A stretch of DNA of 21,551 nt from positions 1-21,551 of IMG/VR virus record IMGVR_UViG_3300050121_000301. The stretch is one strand, 5' to 3'. Positions 20,410 to 21,551 of the stretch are shown in pieces. A program made the translations under genes and the position numbers. The DNA comes from a virus. Under the pieces are notes generated by a model, which searched no databases, was not told the origin of the DNA, and worked only from the letters and a program-made list of their open reading frames with translations. Every line of letters begins with the position of its first letter. The stretch's first letter is position 1.

Positions 20410-21066
20410 ATGCCAAATCAGCAATTCACGGAAGCTTTTGTGGTTCCGGCGGTAACTCCCTTTACCTACCAACTGCTGCACCCGACGGGAGCCGTGCTGG
20501 TGGCCGTCGAGGCCGCTTCCGGCGTCGCTGTGGCGGATTGCAGCGTCAACGGCACCGGTCTGCTTACCGTCCCCTCCGCACAGGCCTCCGCCGCGCTGTG
20601 GGTGGTCTACACGGCCACCGCGAGTTCGAGCTATGCGGGCAGCCAGGCGCAGGCCGCCCGTGGAACGCTGCTCAGCATTGGTTCTTCGCCAGTTATCGTC
20701 GGCGAGATTCGGAATTACGGAAAAGTGGGCGGCGACTGGGCAAACGTCAAGGTCACAAACTCGCAGAGCGGCGCGGATGACGAGTTCCTCAACACGATCC
20801 GCGACAACGGCACGCTTGAGCTCGAAGGCAACCGCGTTTCTGCCGATGCTGGCCAGGTTGCTGTTGAGGCGGCCTACCAGGACGGCCTCAAGAGGCCATT
20901 TACGCTCACTCTGCCGATGACCCCAACGCAAAGCAGCCACGGCGACAGTTACAGCTTTAACGCCCTGGTCAACAAGCGCAGCTTCGACACCGACATTACC
21001 AAGGAGATCTCCTGGACGGTGTCTCTCAAGGTTACCGGGCCCATGACTCCCCTTCCCGGCGCCTGA
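20410..21066 (+). CDS. Major tail (tube) protein with N-terminal domain
   Basis: 218 residues from ATG 20410. Residues ~86-218 form the tail-tube core: GTLLSIGSSPVIVGEIRNYG (86-104), ANVKVTNSQSGADDEFLNTI (111-130), LELEGNR (136-142), QDGLKRPFTLTLPM (157-170), and KEISWTVSLKVTGPMT (198-213), the typical end of lambda gpV-like/HK97-like tube subunits. The first ~85 residues are a beta-rich, Ala/Thr/Val-rich region with a pattern like a small Ig-like or carbohydrate-type beta domain. A tube core usually begins at the GTLLSIG position, so the N-terminal part is an added domain. Followed by a rho-independent-type terminator. Confidence 0.85.
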   Translation: MPNQQFTEAFVVPAVTPFTYQLLHPTGAVLVAVEAASGVAVADCSVNGTGLLTVPSAQASAALWVVYTATASSSYAGSQAQAARGTLLSIGSSPVIVGEIRNYGKVGGDWANVKVTNSQSGADDEFLNTIRDNGTLELEGNRVSADAGQVAVEAAYQDGLKRPFTLTLPMTPTQSSHGDSYSFNALVNKRSFDTDITKEISWTVSLKVTGPMTPLPGA

Positions 21067-21108
21067 GCATAGCTGAGAAGAACATTCGCTCCTTCAACTT
21101 TCCTCCAA

Positions 21109-21150
21109 CGAGCCGCTCTCAATTGTGAAGCGGGGGCGGCTCGCTTTTTT
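21109..21150 (+). terminator. Intrinsic-type terminator after the tail tube gene
   Basis: cgagccgc (21109-21116) pairs with gcggctcg (21136-21143) around a 19-base loop; c and tttttt (21145-21150) follow. It fits a rho-independent terminator and ends 11 bases before the next ATG, so read-through is presumably required for the chaperone and later tail genes. Confidence 0.8.
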
Positions 21151-21161
21151 GAAAGGAAGTC

Positions 21162-21551
21162 ATGAGTACGAAAGTTCGCAAGATTGCTGGGACCGTCGCC
21201 GATCCGACGCTACCCAAGACGCCGATTACGATCGACGGGAAAACTTACAACCTTTGTTTTGATCTCGGTGCGTTGGCTGAAGCTGAAATGGCTATCAACG
21301 CGGAACTGGCGAAAGCTGGAGTTATGGATCGCGTGAGTCTCTTGCTGGAGTTACCCAGTCAGACTTTGGGCAGTATGCGGAAGATATTCGCCGCCGCTGT
21401 GCGCAAGTTTCATCCCGAGCTTGGCTTTGATGAAGCGATGCGCCTAATCAAAATGCCGGATCTCTACACCGTTGCGTTGGCCGTGCAGGAGGCATGGAAA
21501 GCCGCGATGCCTGCCCGGGAATCAGCGGACCCTCTCGCGCCCAGCGAGTAG
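21162..21551 (+). CDS. Tail assembly chaperone-type protein (gpG-like)
   Basis: 129 residues from ATG 21162, eight or so bases after aaaggaag. The IDGKTYNLCFDLGALAEAEM (24-43) and EAMRLIKMPDLYTVALAVQEAW (~90-112) segments fit the tail assembly chaperone family that follows tube genes in siphoviruses, normally with a second, frameshift-made product before the tape measure gene. The stop codon is the last codon of the window, so the extension cannot be checked. No canonical slippery heptamer in the zero frame was found near the 3' end. Role inferred from position and helical pattern. Confidence 0.72.
   Translation: MSTKVRKIAGTVADPTLPKTPITIDGKTYNLCFDLGALAEAEMAINAELAKAGVMDRVSLLLELPSQTLGSMRKIFAAAVRKFHPELGFDEAMRLIKMPDLYTVALAVQEAWKAAMPARESADPLAPSE

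Noticed and set aside
1-21551. CRISPR array, tRNA, rRNA, insertion sequence, integrase or att site
   Set aside because: No spaced identical repeats, cloverleaf, transposase or recombinase motifs were found while reading both strands.

Overview
The window is a contiguous piece of a tailed double-stranded DNA phage or prophage with an HK97-type (siphovirus-like) morphogenesis module. Every convincing gene lies on the + strand. Genes are tightly packed, with many ATGA/GTGA/TGATG start-stop overlaps. No integrase, excisionase, repressor, tRNA or host housekeeping gene is visible, so free phage and prophage cannot be told apart here, nor can lifestyle. The host is uncertain: base composition is GC-rich, and two runs of a TCAG-led heptanucleotide repeat resemble repeats I recall from Acidobacteriota genomes. 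That is only a hint.

Layout. (1) 1-7654, early/accessory region: a Cys-rich protein, a large ParB-like protein, three small Cys-rich proteins (one with a membrane segment), several small unknowns, a DUF4326 protein, an ASCH-domain protein, an HNH endonuclease with a Myb/SANT-like N-terminus, and a small conserved phage protein. Several very short ORFs sit in start-stop overlaps. (2) 7735-9626, replication module: a winged-helix replication-type protein followed by a protein that joins a Cys-rich N-terminus to a DnaA domain IV-like C-terminus without an AAA+ ATPase. A palindrome resembling parS lies between them. (3) 9868-12278, unknown protein plus lysis cassette: an anchored coiled-coil protein, an L,D-transpeptidase-fold (Tlde1/DUF2778-like) candidate endolysin, a spanin-like protein, a two-TM holin-like protein and a 52-residue membrane protein. 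(4) 12317-15136, packaging: HNH nuclease, candidate cos region, small and large terminase. (5) 15136-21551, head and tail: portal, S78 prohead protease, major capsid protein, small protein, head-tail connector, head closure, tail completion, tail tube and a tail-assembly-chaperone-type protein at the right edge.

Working together: regions 1-2 would control host takeover and DNA replication, and the ParB-like and DnaA-IV-like proteins are candidates for acting at sites on the phage DNA. Region 3 would release progeny. Regions 4-5 package DNA and build capsid and tail. A strong hairpin follows the capsid gene, and a rho-independent-type terminator follows the tail tube gene; both are placed to make these abundant structural proteins in excess over downstream products.

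Most unusual points: the ATPase-less DnaA-IV protein with altered DNA-contact residues, the parS-like palindrome in a genome encoding a large ParB-like protein, an L,D-transpeptidase-type enzyme as the only visible wall enzyme, a domain fused in front of the tail tube, an HTH-like segment inside the small terminase, and a long C-terminal extension on the prohead protease.
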